Of a stretch of 64,000 nt of DNA, positions 36,662-49,611 are shown piece by piece. How positions within the stretch are numbered: the stretch's first letter is position 1; every line of letters begins with the position of its first letter. The notes under the pieces were generated by a model. It saw only the letters and a program-made list of their open reading frames with translations. It did no database searches and was not told the DNA's origin. This DNA is from Mesocentrotus franciscanus (lineage: Eukaryota > Echinodermata > Echinoidea > Camarodonta > Strongylocentrotidae): positions 51,363,271 to 51,427,270 of the forward strand of contig CP137666.1 in the NCBI GenBank assembly GCA_037976565.1. Direction: 5' to 3'. Both the position numbers and the translations under genes were made by a program.

Positions 36662-37369
36662 AAAGCATGCCACTTCACCCTGAAAAAGAGAGATAGACAT
36701 ATTTTTCGTATTGCATTATTTTTTTTCCCGAAGTGGTCCCGTTTGATCATGTTTATGGTCATTTCTATTCAAATTGTATAGAGTACCTATTAAAACTAAT
36801 TTTCGTTTGCAGGTGAATAAAAAAAATTGTCGTAGCGATTAACATTATTACTATTTATAAATTTTATGAATTTATAAATTTCACATGCAATTAATTTGAA
36901 CATAGCATGATTGGCATGATATTTCACCGTGCAGCCCCTCCAGAAAGTGACTTTCATTCATTTATTTATTTAAAAGTAGGTTGGATTCCATACTTTTAGG
37001 TATACACTTAGGTAAACTCATGCAGTCATCATAAATATATCGTTAGCATGATTTCTTTATTAGCAGTATAAGCCCAGCATATATATATATATATATATAC
37101 CCTGCGTATTGTGAGCCTTGTATGTAAGAGATATACAATATTAACGGAATGCTAATGAAATTGTCCACCAGTTGCTTTATTCATCGGATACGAGTGTATA
37201 ACTAGAAAGAAAACCCGATCATGATGATCGAGAGATATGAATGTTTGTAGGAGGAAGGAAAGATAAGAATCCAACCGACTGAAGAGATGGGAAATGACTA
37301 ACGGAAGATAGCCGTGCTGTTCTTCTTCCTGGCCACGCTTATAGAGAGGGTTAGAAAGAAAATCGGGGA

Positions 37370-37475
37370 CAGAAAGAGAGATATATATCTATAGAGAGAG
37401 AGAGAAACTGAGAAAGTGATACAGAGAGAGTCTACCAGACATGAACGGAGAGAGAGAGGGAGAGAGAGAGAGGGG
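37370..37475. repeat. GA-rich low-complexity tract
   Basis: Interrupted AG repeats with short ATAT segments. Confidence 0.85.
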
Positions 37476-38472
37476 GGATAGTGTGTATGTGTGGGCGATA
37501 TACCATGGTAGGTCCATGGATAGACAGACGGGATAATGTGAGTAATAATATAAAATAATACAAATAAGGGAAATGGATCGCTCTATGTACTATAATTGAT
37601 GCAGAGGGAGAAAGAGAGAAAAAAAAACACGCAAAGTAGTCAAAAGAAAAAAAATGGTTAACTGACAATGAGGTGTTATATCTAAAGATTAGATATTTAA
37701 AAACTTCAGAATTGTTATATTTTTTTTCAATAAGCCAGTTCATAGACACAATCTGCACATGGGCAGATAAAGGTCATTTGTACCAAAATGGTAAAACCCA
37801 CAGAGATGAATACTGGATATGCGCTCATGAAAGTTATGTAACATTATTCATTTGTGCACCAACGGTACATTCTATGATACGCAGGTGGAAGTATTCTTTT
37901 CAAGAGGTCAAACAAAAGGTATTCATGAAGCACATCTAGGACTTTGGCGGTTATTATTCTAAGATGCTCAAAGTGGAACTTCTCCATGTGTAAAAGATCT
38001 GTGGATATTTGGGGTCATTTGTACCATGTGCTATCTGTAAACTCCCGTATTGATATATTGTTATATCTAGTTATTTGTTTCCCTCTCCTATAGCCCTATT
38101 CGGTCTGTTTTGGGTTGTCAAGCAAGTCAAGTCGCGATTAAATGCAGTACTGGCGCCCTCAACACGTGCAATATAAAATTACCTGCATTTTGGAGCCTTT
38201 TTGTCAATATATTCCTGTTGTGACTTGATTTTGGTTTATTTTTACTGTTGACTTTAATAGATCCAACAAAAGCCAAGAGAACCTTTCATATAATATACAG
38301 AATCGGATATTTCATATTTGCACTCCTTTCGTCGACCTGTCCCAAACAAACAGTAGCATTGAGAAACTTTTGTCGTAAACTTTAAGTATATTTGTTTCCC
38401 GTCGAATGCAATGTAGGACACCGATGGACCTTTCCCTTCGAAGATTGTGTAATTTTCTTTAGAGAATAATTG

Positions 38473-38476
<4 letters not shown>

Positions 38477-38507
<31 letters not shown>

Positions 38508-38600
38508 TTTTATTTACCCAGGGTAGCCACTTCAGTTATGAAACTGCTCTTCCAGCGGGCCGTGCATAACATAATATGTTACTATTACCCTTAGAAACCA
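38477..38600. repeat. (AAT)n tail with dispersed-repeat body
   Basis: A pure AAT run of about 28 bases is followed by TTTATTTACCCAGGGTAGCC, CTGCTCTTCCAGCGGGCCGTG and ACATAATA. Microsatellite plus conserved body resembles a SINE tail. Family membership is from memory and unverified. Confidence 0.4.
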
Positions 38601-38972
38601 TAAAGCTAATATAATACATGGGAACGATGAAATGGAATATCTAAAACCTTTATATCATAATACGAGATGCAACCTTTGTTGATCCAGCAATGTAGATGGT
38701 GAGATGTTTTTTTAACGCTTTCACACTCACCCCTCAGCTATTTCAAGATGTTGATGTATCTATAGTAAAACGTACAATCCTTGTATACATTTTTTCACAC
38801 AAAATTGATTCAGGGAGAGCAAGATTTCATGTTCACCTTTACTTGACGCCTTTGCCTTTGGAGTGCAAATCGGTTACTTTATTACTTAGGCCTATTGGCA
38901 GAAGGAAAGAAACAAAATTCTCAAATGGTTTGAGAAAAGACAAAAGTGTACGTCACATATCTCAAAGTCAGT

Positions 38973-39385
38973 TAGGTCCGTTCACACATAACAATTAGTG
39001 TGATTTGGATCGCGATGCAAAAATTTTTTTTTGGTGACCATTCACACACAGGGAGAATTCTCGACGGCAAGAACGTCCGAACTGCGCATGCGTGAATCTC
39101 GACGATATATTATTATAATTATGTGTGCTCCGAATCCTGGGATCACTGCCTGGGATTAAATAAATCGATTTTTGATTCTCAATACCATTCACACACACAG
39201 CGCAGCTATCGCGATTATTCTGAAAAATCGCAAGACTTACTGCGAAGTGGATCACGATGCGAATCGCGAATATTAGTGAAATTATTCTGTCCACACACGC
39301 AAAAAAAACCCCCCCAAAAACGATTTTTGGATCGCGAAAATCGATTTTTAAATCTCACTTTTTCCTGTAGGTGTGAACGCCCCTA
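38973..39385. mobile_element. MITE with TAGG..CGTTCACAC termini, 413 bp
   Basis: The left end TAGGTCCGTTCACACATA mirrors the right end TAGGTGTGAACGCCCCTA. Internally, GGATCGCGATGC, GATCACGATGCGAATCGCGA and GGATCGCGAAAATCGATTTT form many short dyads, and a second TTCACACAC pair lies inside. The target duplication is unclear (perhaps TTA/CTA). Confidence 0.7.
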
Positions 39386-39811
39386 GTGTATAAAGGTCGT
39401 CGTTTGCATGAATGTGAAACTACAAAGGTATATTGGAATTAACAAATGTGTCCCATGCCATCACGCATGGGTGTTGTTTTTTTCTCACAAAAGGTGATGA
39501 GAGATTGAGAAAACCGACAGCATAACCTTTGATCATAATAATCTACATTTCTAAAGGGCTCGAAAATATTAAATTAAAACAAAATTTATATTTGGTCCAC
39601 CGGACTATAGCTTTCTTGCCAAAGTGTACGTTGTGTTTGATTCAATACATCCTGCATTTATATTTGTATCGACTTTCTTTCTCCCTTTTCTTTTCACAGG
39701 GGGATCAACATGAAATAAGAACCGGTTGCCCCCTCCCCCGCACCCCTATCGCTGTACCGTTACACTACCAAGGGAAGGTGGAGTTTCGAAATTGTCAGAT
39801 ATCTAACCACA

Positions 39812-39813
39812 TA

Positions 39814-39845
<32 letters not shown>

Positions 39846-39903
39846 AATAATAATGATAATAATAATAATAATGATAATAACAACAACAATAATAATAATT
39901 ATA

Positions 39904-39942
<39 letters not shown>

Positions 39943-39960
39943 AATACTAATAATAACAGT
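39812..39960. repeat. Compound ATG/AAT/AAC microsatellite
   Basis: (ATG)n from about 39813, then ATA, AAC and AAT trinucleotides up to about 39960. It explains a Met/Ile/Asn-repeat ORF. Confidence 0.95.
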
Positions 39961-40978
39961 TATAATAAACCATGCATTTATAGTGCATACATGCAGGAAT
40001 GCTCTTTACAAAGGTGATTAAAATATTTGTACCCCCATCTTTGTGGAAACTCTGGAATCTCCTTTACTTTCCTACCATGACGGACAATTTCCAAACTACC
40101 ATCATTTAGGTAAACGTCACCTCATATTCGAGCAAAGCATTAGTCTCTGTATTTTAACATCTTGTATTGTCACTATTGCCTCACACTTCAGTGGTAGTAT
40201 TATACTTCAAAACGCTATTGATCGATTCATATCGCCAGTGGCCATTGTGGCTGTTACCTTTAATTCTCAAAGAGCATTTTTCGCTCACTGCATATACAAA
40301 AATGAAAAGAAGTTGATTTTCGGGCATGAGAGGCAAGAAAGAGTAGACAAGAACCTGGCAGATTGTGTCCGCATCTCCATAATCAAGCGAGATGCAATTC
40401 TTGTTGCCCAAATCAGCCAGACAATTATTATCGTATCTATTCTTAGTATGATTGTCTCCTCGACACTCCAATCTTGGCCATCCAGGCACCTGTGTAATTA
40501 AGTGCTAACATCTTGCTGTATAGAAAAAAACAAATTCTACCCTCAACTAAACTTAGAAAACGATTTCAATGTCCACCTCATTGCATCTATATCTGGAAAT
40601 CTGTTATTGTTCTACGCTCTGGTAAACACGAAAAGTTAGTTGAATCTCAATGAATTAATAGTCGCTACGCGCAAATATCCCATGTTCCAGATAACAAAAG
40701 ACCCAAACGAATGATTTTCATTAGATACATGTGATTATGGCGTGATCCGTCGCATAATTATTTATGTGATGTTTGCTGAACGATGTATAATTATGAAATC
40801 CATGCATGTCTGAATATTTATCTCCATGACGGGATACTGTCTAAACGTCACAAATATCATTGATTCTGATAAGTGGAAACTGATGAAACATTGTTTGTTA
40901 CGAAATCTCAGTAATTACTAATAATTATATACAAACTTAACCAGCATCATTTAAAATTAATACGAGCACTCATTATGC

Positions 40979-41261
40979 CAGGTAAAATAAAGAGCCATAA
41001 AAAGAGAAAAGAAAAATCCGGCCAAGAATAACTTAATCGGTCTAAAGAGATTTTCCTGGGTGTTCTTAAAAGATGCAGCCAGGCAGCAATCCCTAGTTTG
41101 ACTTTTTACTTTCAACTATTCCACCGTATTTAGTATCTAAGTATACCAAGTAAAATAAATAAAGAAACAATAAAAGAGAAAACAATAATGACGAGAAGAA
41201 CCTAATCGGTTAAAAGAGATTTTGCCGGGTTTTCTTTAAAGATGCAATAACTTCTAGTTTC
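40979..41261. repeat. Imperfect ~165-bp direct duplication
   Basis: CCAGGTAAAATAAAGAG (40979) recurs as CCAAGTAAAATAAATAAAG (about 41147). Both copies continue with AAAAGAGAAAA, AACCTAATCGGT or ACTTAATCGGT, AAAGAGATTTT(G/C)C and AAAGATGCA. They are clearly diverged. Confidence 0.65.
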
Positions 41262-44200
41262 ATTTAATAATTATGTCAAGCATGTGTTTCCTGTCTATTT
41301 TTATTTTGTTCTTGGATATCCTGTATGGCAGGATATGGTGACCTGTTTGCCTAATCTTATACTGTCTTTAAAAAAAAAAAAGATCTAATTCACAAATCTT
41401 CAGGAATTCATGGATCACTGATCGGTCAGTTGTCAGCTTTTCAGTAGACTATGGGGGAGACAACAGAACAGGCTCAAATTTGACAATTTCAAAATTCCTC
41501 AGCGGCCTCTTTTGGTTGGTCACTTTGGTTGAGCTTCTGTTACACGCAAGTTCTCCATCTTTGAATCAAGACAAGTGGCATATCCACACAGGATAATCCA
41601 CACACAAATCCGTTAAAGTGCCTGTTCAAAGAAAATCACAAAAATGGCAAATAACGTATCACTAGAAACTGGTAAGCTAACAGATGGCCATCCTACAAGT
41701 TTCAGGTCAACTATATATCGGGTGATTTATAAAAATACAAATAAAACCACCTCCATAGCATCTGGGATATGCGAGAGATTCGCCAGAAAAATAACGATGT
41801 TTTAATGCCGTCACAATATGAACCAATCCTGCCCAAGCAGACGACATCCCATAAAGAATGAACATAATTGCAATGTTATTATTTCTCAAATTATAATGAG
41901 TTTAGTGTATATAAATGTGATGGAATTTTACACCACTCAAAATGGATATGAAACCGATTCTGATAACTCAATTCTAGAGGTTAATGAACAATCAAAGAAA
42001 CCACACTTTCAAATTTAAAAACCCCAAGAATGATAGCATGGACGGCATTTGTTCCCTCTTGAAACGCCGAACATATACCGCGGTGTATGCAGCTGAAAAT
42101 ACAATGGCGTCTTATTTTGTTTACAAGCGACGGATTCCTTTATTATTGTATCGCTGCATTTTTCTTCAAAATAATACCATGCGCGGGGTTTAGAGTGAGG
42201 CAATAGATTAAACATTTAGCCTGACGGTGGTGAAGTAAGAGAAATAACTGAAGAGAAGATGACAAAACAGGCACTGAAAATGTGTGAAATGTCATGTGAC
42301 ATCGTCTGCTTGTGCAAATCATGTTCAACATGTGACGTCACACATCTCAGCAGCGATCAGAGAGCTTTTCAGGTGCTATGCCGGGGCTGTATTTAAACGT
42401 TTTGTAATTGATAATAATCATTACTTCGAATATTTCCAAGCATTGAATTTTGATAACCTTGTCCAATCAAAGTTTCACCTTTGCAATAATGACGATAAAG
42501 TTAGTTTTTAAAATCAATGAACCTTCTCTTTAAGATTGGTATATTATTGCTGCGTCTCCCCTCGGATCACTTTGAGAAATTTCTTTTTTCTTCTTTCTGT
42601 TTTGTTTTTGTTTTCTTTCTTTTGTTTTGTGCTGTCAAGAAATATTGAAGACTCATGCATTAAAGTGCTCCCGCGTAAAGAGCCCTGAAGAGAATGTTCG
42701 AGGAAAAACCGATTAAAAATAAGAGAGTTATGAATTTTTGAAGGTGCATGCAATCAATCAAACACAATAAGGAAACTCTGTGATGCATCTTGCCAGATCC
42801 CCTCCCGTTTGCCCTGTACTAATAAACTTCAAAAATGTATATTTTCCCTTAAGAAAACTTTCGATCATATATTCACCTTAAATATAGTTATTGCAAATAT
42901 GTTTTTATATAACCCCTGTATGAAACAAATCTATTCCGTCATCAATAACTAAGAAAATGAAAGATTATTAAATTTTCTGTACAGAGAAAATTGGAGAGGA
43001 GCTCACAATATACGTCATGGTGCTGCCAATATGTGTTTCACTGTTGACAACTTCAAAAATATTTATAACTTTCCTATTTCTAATCGGTTATTGCTCAAAA
43101 TTACACTCATTCGTTTCTGTCATTTTTCTGATTTAGATTTCATAAAACCATCTTAATTAATTAATTTAAACCTGAACATTATCTAGTAGACGTGTCAAGT
43201 TTCCTATTATGTTAATTCCAAATATAAAGACAGATGTATTGCTGACGAAGGGGCCAGGGAGATGGAATAAGAACTGGGGTGGAAAGGCAAGGGGATTTTT
43301 CCCGCAAGATTTCCAAAATCAATAAAATCAATAAAATGGCCTGTTGCAAAACTCAAAAATAGGCCTACTTCTCAAGTAGAGTGAAAAGTCACCCTCTGTA
43401 ATTTTGGGGGGTATTGTTCCTTATCATATCAAATTGCTTTACTCCGCTATTTTTCCTCTCGGTAATGGTGCCTTTTATAATTACCAATTTCTCTGTTGTT
43501 GTTGTTGTTTGTCCACTAGTCACCTCGAGCTGCTGATGCAGTTTACAACTTTGTGTTTAAAAACAATGACGGGAATAACTGAGGTTCATTGTTCTTAATT
43601 TTCAAGAAAAGGGAAATGTTAAGAAATGCTCTCTTACGATGATTCTGAACACCCCCCAGGTGCGCTTAACCCTTTCTACTCTTTGAAATAAAGTCCATCT
43701 GGTTTGCAAACAGTAATCCCCTTAAAATAAATTAACTAATTAAAAGGAAAGAAAGAACAATTAAAATAAGGTTGAAAAGAATGTTTTGTTTTAGGGCGTT
43801 ATGAACCTTGATCACTTTGACACATTAAAACAAAAATTATTGAATACAAATTAAAATTAATAGTAAAAACTTTTCAGAATAGTTGTAATTTTAACCACAT
43901 CTCCCTTTGATAATATCGTTATGGTTCAAAATGAATCACTTTCCCATTCTCGACAGATTCATTTGAAACTCTAATCTGATGATTTTCTGCTTTCACCGAA
44001 ACCATCACGTCTTTAATCTACTACGCTCTCCCAAATAAGATATTTCGGCTGCATTAATCCAACACAACATGTAGGGTATGGAGGGTAACATCCAGTCAAA
44101 AAATATTGAAATGGGGACTGGAAACCCATCAATGTGTTAATTTCTTTTTGACTTCGTAATGTTTGTCCTCAGGGACCGAATGATTATAGATGATTTCAAG

Positions 44201-45121
44201 GAGATCAACGTACGTAAGTAAATGTTATTCTTGGAGGAGATTGACTCACGTCCCATTTTGAATCCTGTATACGTGTATATACATTGTACGTAAATGCTGG
44301 CAACAATAAATGGAAAAGTGATCAATTGTCCCATTGGTCCTCAGCAATGTAATTATGTGCCCATGACCCTATGGGGTAGACGACTCGTGATAGGGCAGGT
44401 TCGTCAAACGTCAAAATCAGGGTCATTTAACTGGCCTGGGAGGTCGCGATGAGCTTACATGCGCGTCATCTGGGAACTTCTCAGAAAAGACTTCCTTTGG
44501 AGTTTGGGCTGCGTATAAGAGGGCTGTACTGGCATTCACACCAGTTGGTCGACTCTCCAGATATTATTAAAATGTTTTCAACTATTCATCTTCGACTGCC
44601 ACATGTGAATTTTACAGGTGAGGGGGCGTGGGGTTGTTGCCTCCCCCCGCCCCCGATAACCCTGAAAATACAAACATTGGGGTAGCGAGTTGACCAAAAT
44701 CCTCGCATAGCGAGGGCTACAATAAAAATTCTCTTTTGATCACTCGCTTCGCAAGAGGGGTCTATCCCCTGGCAAAAAATGTGCTCGCACGACTATGCTG
44801 ATAAATAGCACATTATTATCCCTCGGAAAGCTTATAGGGCTCATTGTCTTTGCGGTATGATTACCAGAGGGTAATAATTCTAGGCGTAGTCCTTCGAGTG
44901 GAATATCACTTATATTGTAGTAGTTGTTTGACATTCATTATGCACTTGGCCCCTTCACGTTGGTAAAATATGAACCAACTGTCATTTTTAAAGACCACTG
45001 GCACCGAATTATGTTTAAGTACACAAAAGAAGAAAAAGAAAATGCGGATAAATGAACAAAAACTGCTTCTGGGTAACTAATGATAACTGAACCCGTAAAC
45101 AAATTAAATTTGGAACGACAT
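41262..45121. other. Gene-free stretch
   Basis: No supported gene. Open frames are short and lack splice-flanked conserved sequence. Nothing else of note was identified beyond homopolymer runs. Confidence 0.45.
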
Positions 45122-45129
45122 ATCAAAAG
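45122..45129. repeat. Left target-site duplication of FB2a
   Basis: ATCAAAAG directly precedes GGGGTCTGC and is repeated exactly at 46879-46886. Confidence 0.75.
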
Positions 45130-46878
45130 GGGGTCTGCTCGCTATTCATAATGACCACTATTCATTAAGACCGCTATTCATAATTTGAAAAATGGTCATT
45201 ATTCATAAGGGTCATTATTCATGAGGACCGCTATTCATAAACGAAGAAGAGGGTCGCTATTTATAATACAAAATCGGGGTCGTTATTCGTAAGGGTCGCT
45301 ATTCATAATACGAGAAGAGGGTCGCTATTCATGGCCCCGAATATTTGTCGGAAACATTTATTGAAAACATACATTTCTGAACAAAATAAAGAAAAAAAAG
45401 GCGTGCCCCAATAAAAATGTACGCGACCCATCACCCCGGGCCCACCCCAATCAGTCCGACCACGCTGCGCCATACGGCCCACCCTCCCCTTGGTACAAGT
45501 GCATATTACCGACAATTTTCGTCAAAGTAGTTCATAGATGGCGTAGCCTGTGTGTGTGCGGGGGCTGGGGATATTTCATATGTAATGATGTGTTTGTTTT
45601 GTAATGATCTGTCTTTTTTCATGACAATTCACGTCAGCCGTTTGTTTTGTTCCTTTTATTGTAATTTTTTATTTTGGTTTGGCTATTTAAAGTAATTGAT
45701 TCTTTACATTTCGTGTGTGAACCTGTGTGCATGACTGTATACATGGATTTGAATAATTATTATGTGTATTTTCTGGGTTTGCTTTGAATTTATCATGTCT
45801 CGAATTAATTAATGTTTAACTTTTTCTGAACCTGCATGAATATTTGTATTCACATTCCGTATGTTTCCTGTGTTTGTCTGTATTTATCATTATATCCTGT
45901 CCCCTTGTTGTTACGAGGGCTAGATATCCCACCCCCAAAATAAAAACAAAAACAAATTTCTCACGGCATTTTTAATTTTAATTTTGTTGCACTAGACCTT
46001 ATCAGACCTCCTTACCCATCACCACCACCACCACCCCCACCCTCAACAAAAAGACAGTAAATGCTTGGTTCATATTCAGATAGCATTACCTATTTGTACG
46101 CTACATGACGCGAAAACCTTCAAGTTCCGACAGTGTTTAAACCCCCTATCCCCCAAACAAAACACAATTTTAAAGTGCCCCCACCCCTCTCCGGGCAGTA
46201 ACTAGGCCTGTGGTCCGGTCCAACTCCGTTTGTTTTCGGTGTCAGGAAAGTTTCAGGAAATCAAGATTTTTGATAAATGAAGTTAGGTTAATTAGGTTAG
46301 GAGGGGGCCAGGGGTGATGGGTCGCGTAAATTATTGGGGCATGCCTTTTTCTTTATTTGTTTAGAAATGTATGTTTTCAATAAATGTTCCGACAAATATT
46401 CGGGGCCATGTGTCGCCCCCCGTAAGTACGCCGCAGCCGTGGGGTTGTCCCCATCCAATATTTTCCTTTCTTATTATCATTTTGTTTGCTAATTTAATTT
46501 TTATGAATAGCTACCCTCATTCCGTATTATGAATAGCGACCCTTATTTCGTATTATGGATAGCGACCCTCATTCCGTGTTATGAATAGCGACCCTCATTT
46601 CGTATTATAAACACCGACCCTCATTCCGCATTATGAATAGCGACCCTCTCCTCGTATTATGAATAGCGCCCCTTATCTCACATTATGAATAGCGGTCCTT
46701 ACGCTTTTATGAATAGTGACCCCCTTTCCGTTTTATGAATAGCGGTTACTTCAGGTATGGGAAGTTGCACGTTATGAATAGCGGTCCTTACGAGCAATGA
46801 CCCTCAATGTGAATTATGAATATCGACCCTCTTCTCACGTTATGAATAGCGGTCCTTAAGAATAGCAATGATTACCCC
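45130..46878. mobile_element. FB2a: 1.75-kb foldback element with ~26-bp tandem units
   Basis: The ends GGGGTCTGCTCGCTATTC and GAATAGCAATGATTACCCC are inverted. The left arm repeats CTATTCATAA with GGGTC or GGACCG (45138-45332). The right arm holds about 14 inverted ~26-bp units built on TATGAATAGCGACCCT (about 46503-46866). Inside these, 45337-45450 and about 46300-46415 form a second inverted repeat (for example CCCCGAATATTTGTCGGAA against CCGACAAATATTCGGGG). The core (45460-46290) is unique and non-coding. An exact 8-bp duplication flanks the element. No transposase is present. Confidence 0.85.
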
Positions 46879-46886
46879 ATCAAAAG
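46879..46886. repeat. Right target-site duplication of FB2a
   Basis: ATCAAAAG, identical to 45122-45129, follows the right terminus ATTACCCC. Confidence 0.75.
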
Positions 46887-48710
46887 AGGGTCATCTTGCC
46901 TCACCCTCTACATTTATGGTCCATATACATAAACAAAATTCTGTTTTTTATACCTATCAATTCATTTCATATTCAAATTGATATGCCATACGTGGGAATA
47001 TTATCCCTACATCATCATTATACAGACAGATTGCTCACTACAAGTCAAACGTTTAGGACATTTTTTTTTATTGTAATGGCAGAAACAAATATATTAAAAT
47101 CCCTTTGGAATGGGACTCTCTCAACAAACCTCTTATCTGAAATCACTGGTACGCTCATTGTGATGATGGTTTGTAAACAGAGTTCTAAATACATGTGCAT
47201 CAATGTGAAAATGTATGCAATAAGTGTGGGAAATAAGTGTGGGAAATTTGGCAGCTGAATTAATGTGAAAATGCAATTCTAATTTGTGGGATTTCGATCA
47301 CCAATTTTATCCACCCCTTTATCACATGATATTTTGACGAGAAGAGATAAATATTCTTGGAATGAGTAAAATACATTTTCCTGTAATTGTTGATTCTTGA
47401 CTGGGTGATTATTCTAAAGTAAAGGAAATAAAACACAAGTTTTTAAGAACTAAATAAGATCTTACCTACATTTCAAATTCAATATCTTACATGATAACAC
47501 TAAATAGTGGTCTGATGTTGTGTTTCTATAGGCGGCGCAAAAAGAACTTTTATTTCATGCCTTTCCCCTCGGCCGCTGAATCTAGGATCCACCACTATTA
47601 AAGCTCAGAGAGCAAAGTAGAAATAAATGTGAATGATAATCCCAATTTATACTAAAACTTACTGAAAAAATAAATATGTTTTAAACGCTAGGCAGAACAT
47701 GTTATGACATTGTGCATAAATTATATCCTCACTATCTATTATGTGAAGAAAAAAAATATCATGATTCGTTGTTTAAACTCACGAATCTTATACGATGGGA
47801 ACTGTTAGATAAGGGAGTATATATTTTATTCATGATGTTAACCTGCTGTGTTTCTCATTAGAAAGATATATCCCAAAAAACTAAATAGCTAAGGTCAAAA
47901 TCAAGAAACTGTGGTTGATAAGAATATATCATCTCATTCGATCGCCGACATGCCGAAGGATGCACATAATTTTGATACATTAGATGATAGATTAGCTATA
48001 TACCGGTGATTTTTTAGCCTGATATTATCGCGGTATATTCCTTTGAAAATGATTCTACAATAATATATGAAATGCTAATGCACCTTCTGCTGATGCGTAT
48101 ACATAAACCACTGCAATCAAGCATTATTTCAACATGATCTGAGCACAAAATGCATGATGTAATTTAACATAACACTTATACTAAATACTAAAGTGTGTAT
48201 ACTTGTATCTAGTTAAGTTTGTCCTGACTGAAAATCCAAGGAAGTTTTAAAAGGCAACAAAGGCTTTGGTACAGAATCTTTTTACAGTTGTGTAATTTTT
48301 CTTTAAAGTTTGTCTATGGTGTTTTTGTTTGTTGTCTTTGTTTATTTTTCTTTGTTTTTACTTAGTTGTGTTGAAAGGAGCATATCTGTAGTAATTGAAA
48401 GTTAAAATGATAGATATCATCACTAACCCTTCTGTTACTGAATAATTCAAATTAAAAATATTAATAGATCCTGATGAGAGTAATCAAATTTCCCATGGAT
48501 TTTAGAATAGCCATGCACGGTGAGGACATAAGGGTACAAATTTTGTTTGAAACTGAAAAGTCTCGAGCGTCCAGGGTTGACTACTTATCCTAGGCCCATG
48601 CAGAGATTGTAACAGCGTTAGACTTGAGTCACATCGCCTAACCGACTCATCACCGACTTCAAACCGATCAATTCTTGGTCTTTCGGGGGTAACGTAATTT
48701 TTTGTTCGGT
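46887..48710. other. Gene-free stretch
   Basis: No coding signal. Around 47524-47600 a GGCGGCGCA...GATCCACCACTAT segment looks like hAT-type debris but lacks a matched end. Confidence 0.4.
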
Positions 48711-48718
48711 CTGGTGTC

Positions 48719-48872
48719 GGTCTGTTTCATAAAACTTGATACCAATAACAAATGCCAAATTTCTATGACAATTTTGCTCGCAGCCTATCAAAATAATACT
48801 ATGATTTCAGTAAATTATAACAGTAATGGTAACTTGTTATTGATAAAAAAAAAAGTTTTATAAAACATGGCC
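48719..48872. mobile_element. 154-bp MITE with 8-bp TSD
   Basis: The left arm has TTTCATAAAACTT then ATACCAATAACAA. The right arm has TTGTTATTGATA then AAGTTTTATAAAACATGGCC. The flanks CTGGTGTC (48711-48718) and CTTGTGTC (48873-48880) match at 7 of 8. The 8-bp duplication suggests a hAT-type element, but the termini are not classical. Confidence 0.6.
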
Positions 48873-48917
48873 CTTGTGTCTGTCTCGTGGGTGTGACCGG
48901 GACATGAATGGTATAAT

Positions 48918-49611
48918 GGGGTCCGCTCGCTATTCATAAGGGCCATTATTCATAAGGGTCATTATTCGTAAGGACCGCTATTCATAACCGAAGAAGAGGG
49001 TCGCTATTCATAATACAAAATCGGGGTCACTACTCATAGGGGTCCCTATTCATAATACGAGGAGAGGGTCGCTATTCATAATACGAGAATAGGATCGCTA
49101 TTCACCCTCTTCTCGTATTATGAATAGCGGTCCTTACGAGTAGTCACCCCCAATATAAATTATGAATCGCACCCCATCTTCATGTTGATGAATAGCGACC
49201 CCGATTTCGTATTATGAATAGCGGTCCTTATGAGTAATGACCCTCAATGTGAATTATAAATAGCGACCCTCATTTCACATGACGAATAGCTGTCCTTATG
49301 AATAACGGTCCTTATGCCTTTATGAATAGTGACCCCCTTTCCGTTTTATGAATAGCGGTCCTTCACGTATAGAAAGTTACACGTTATGAAAAGCGGTCCT
49401 TATGAATAGCGGTCCTTAGTGTGACGTAGTGACCCCCAATATAAATTATCAATATCGCCCCTTCTTCATGTTTATGAATGGTGACCCCGATTTCGTATTA
49501 TGAATAGCGGTCCTTACGAATAACAGTCCTTATGCCTTTATGAATAGTGACCCCCTTTCCGTTTTATGAATAGCAGTCCTTCACGTAAAGGAAGCGGTCC
49601 TTTTGACTAAC
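48918..49611. mobile_element. FB2b: second FB2 copy, arms only
   Basis: It starts GGGGTCCGCTCGCTATTC like FB2a. Left-arm units (CTATTCATAA type) run to about 49104, where the sequence switches abruptly to the inverted type (TATGAATAGCGG) that continues to about 49600. It ends GGTTACACC, similar to the FB2a end GATTACCCC. No inner domain or core is present. The flanks GGTATAAT and GTTATTTT match at 5 of 8, so the right boundary and duplication are uncertain. Confidence 0.7.

Larger units (their letters stand above)
36662..38972. other. Gene-free stretch
   Basis: No coding signal. It contains an AT run (about 37078-37099), a GA-rich tract (37370-37475) and an AAT-rich repeat with a conserved-looking tail (38477-38600). 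Confidence 0.45.

Noticed and set aside
39529..40017. 162-codon plus-strand ORF
   Set aside because: Half of it is Met/Ile/Asn homopolymer from a trinucleotide microsatellite.
45138..49600. ATTCATAA/TATGAATAGCG arrays as centromeric or telomeric satellite
   Set aside because: The arrays are short, change orientation, and sit inside elements with GGGGT ends and, for FB2a, an exact target duplication.
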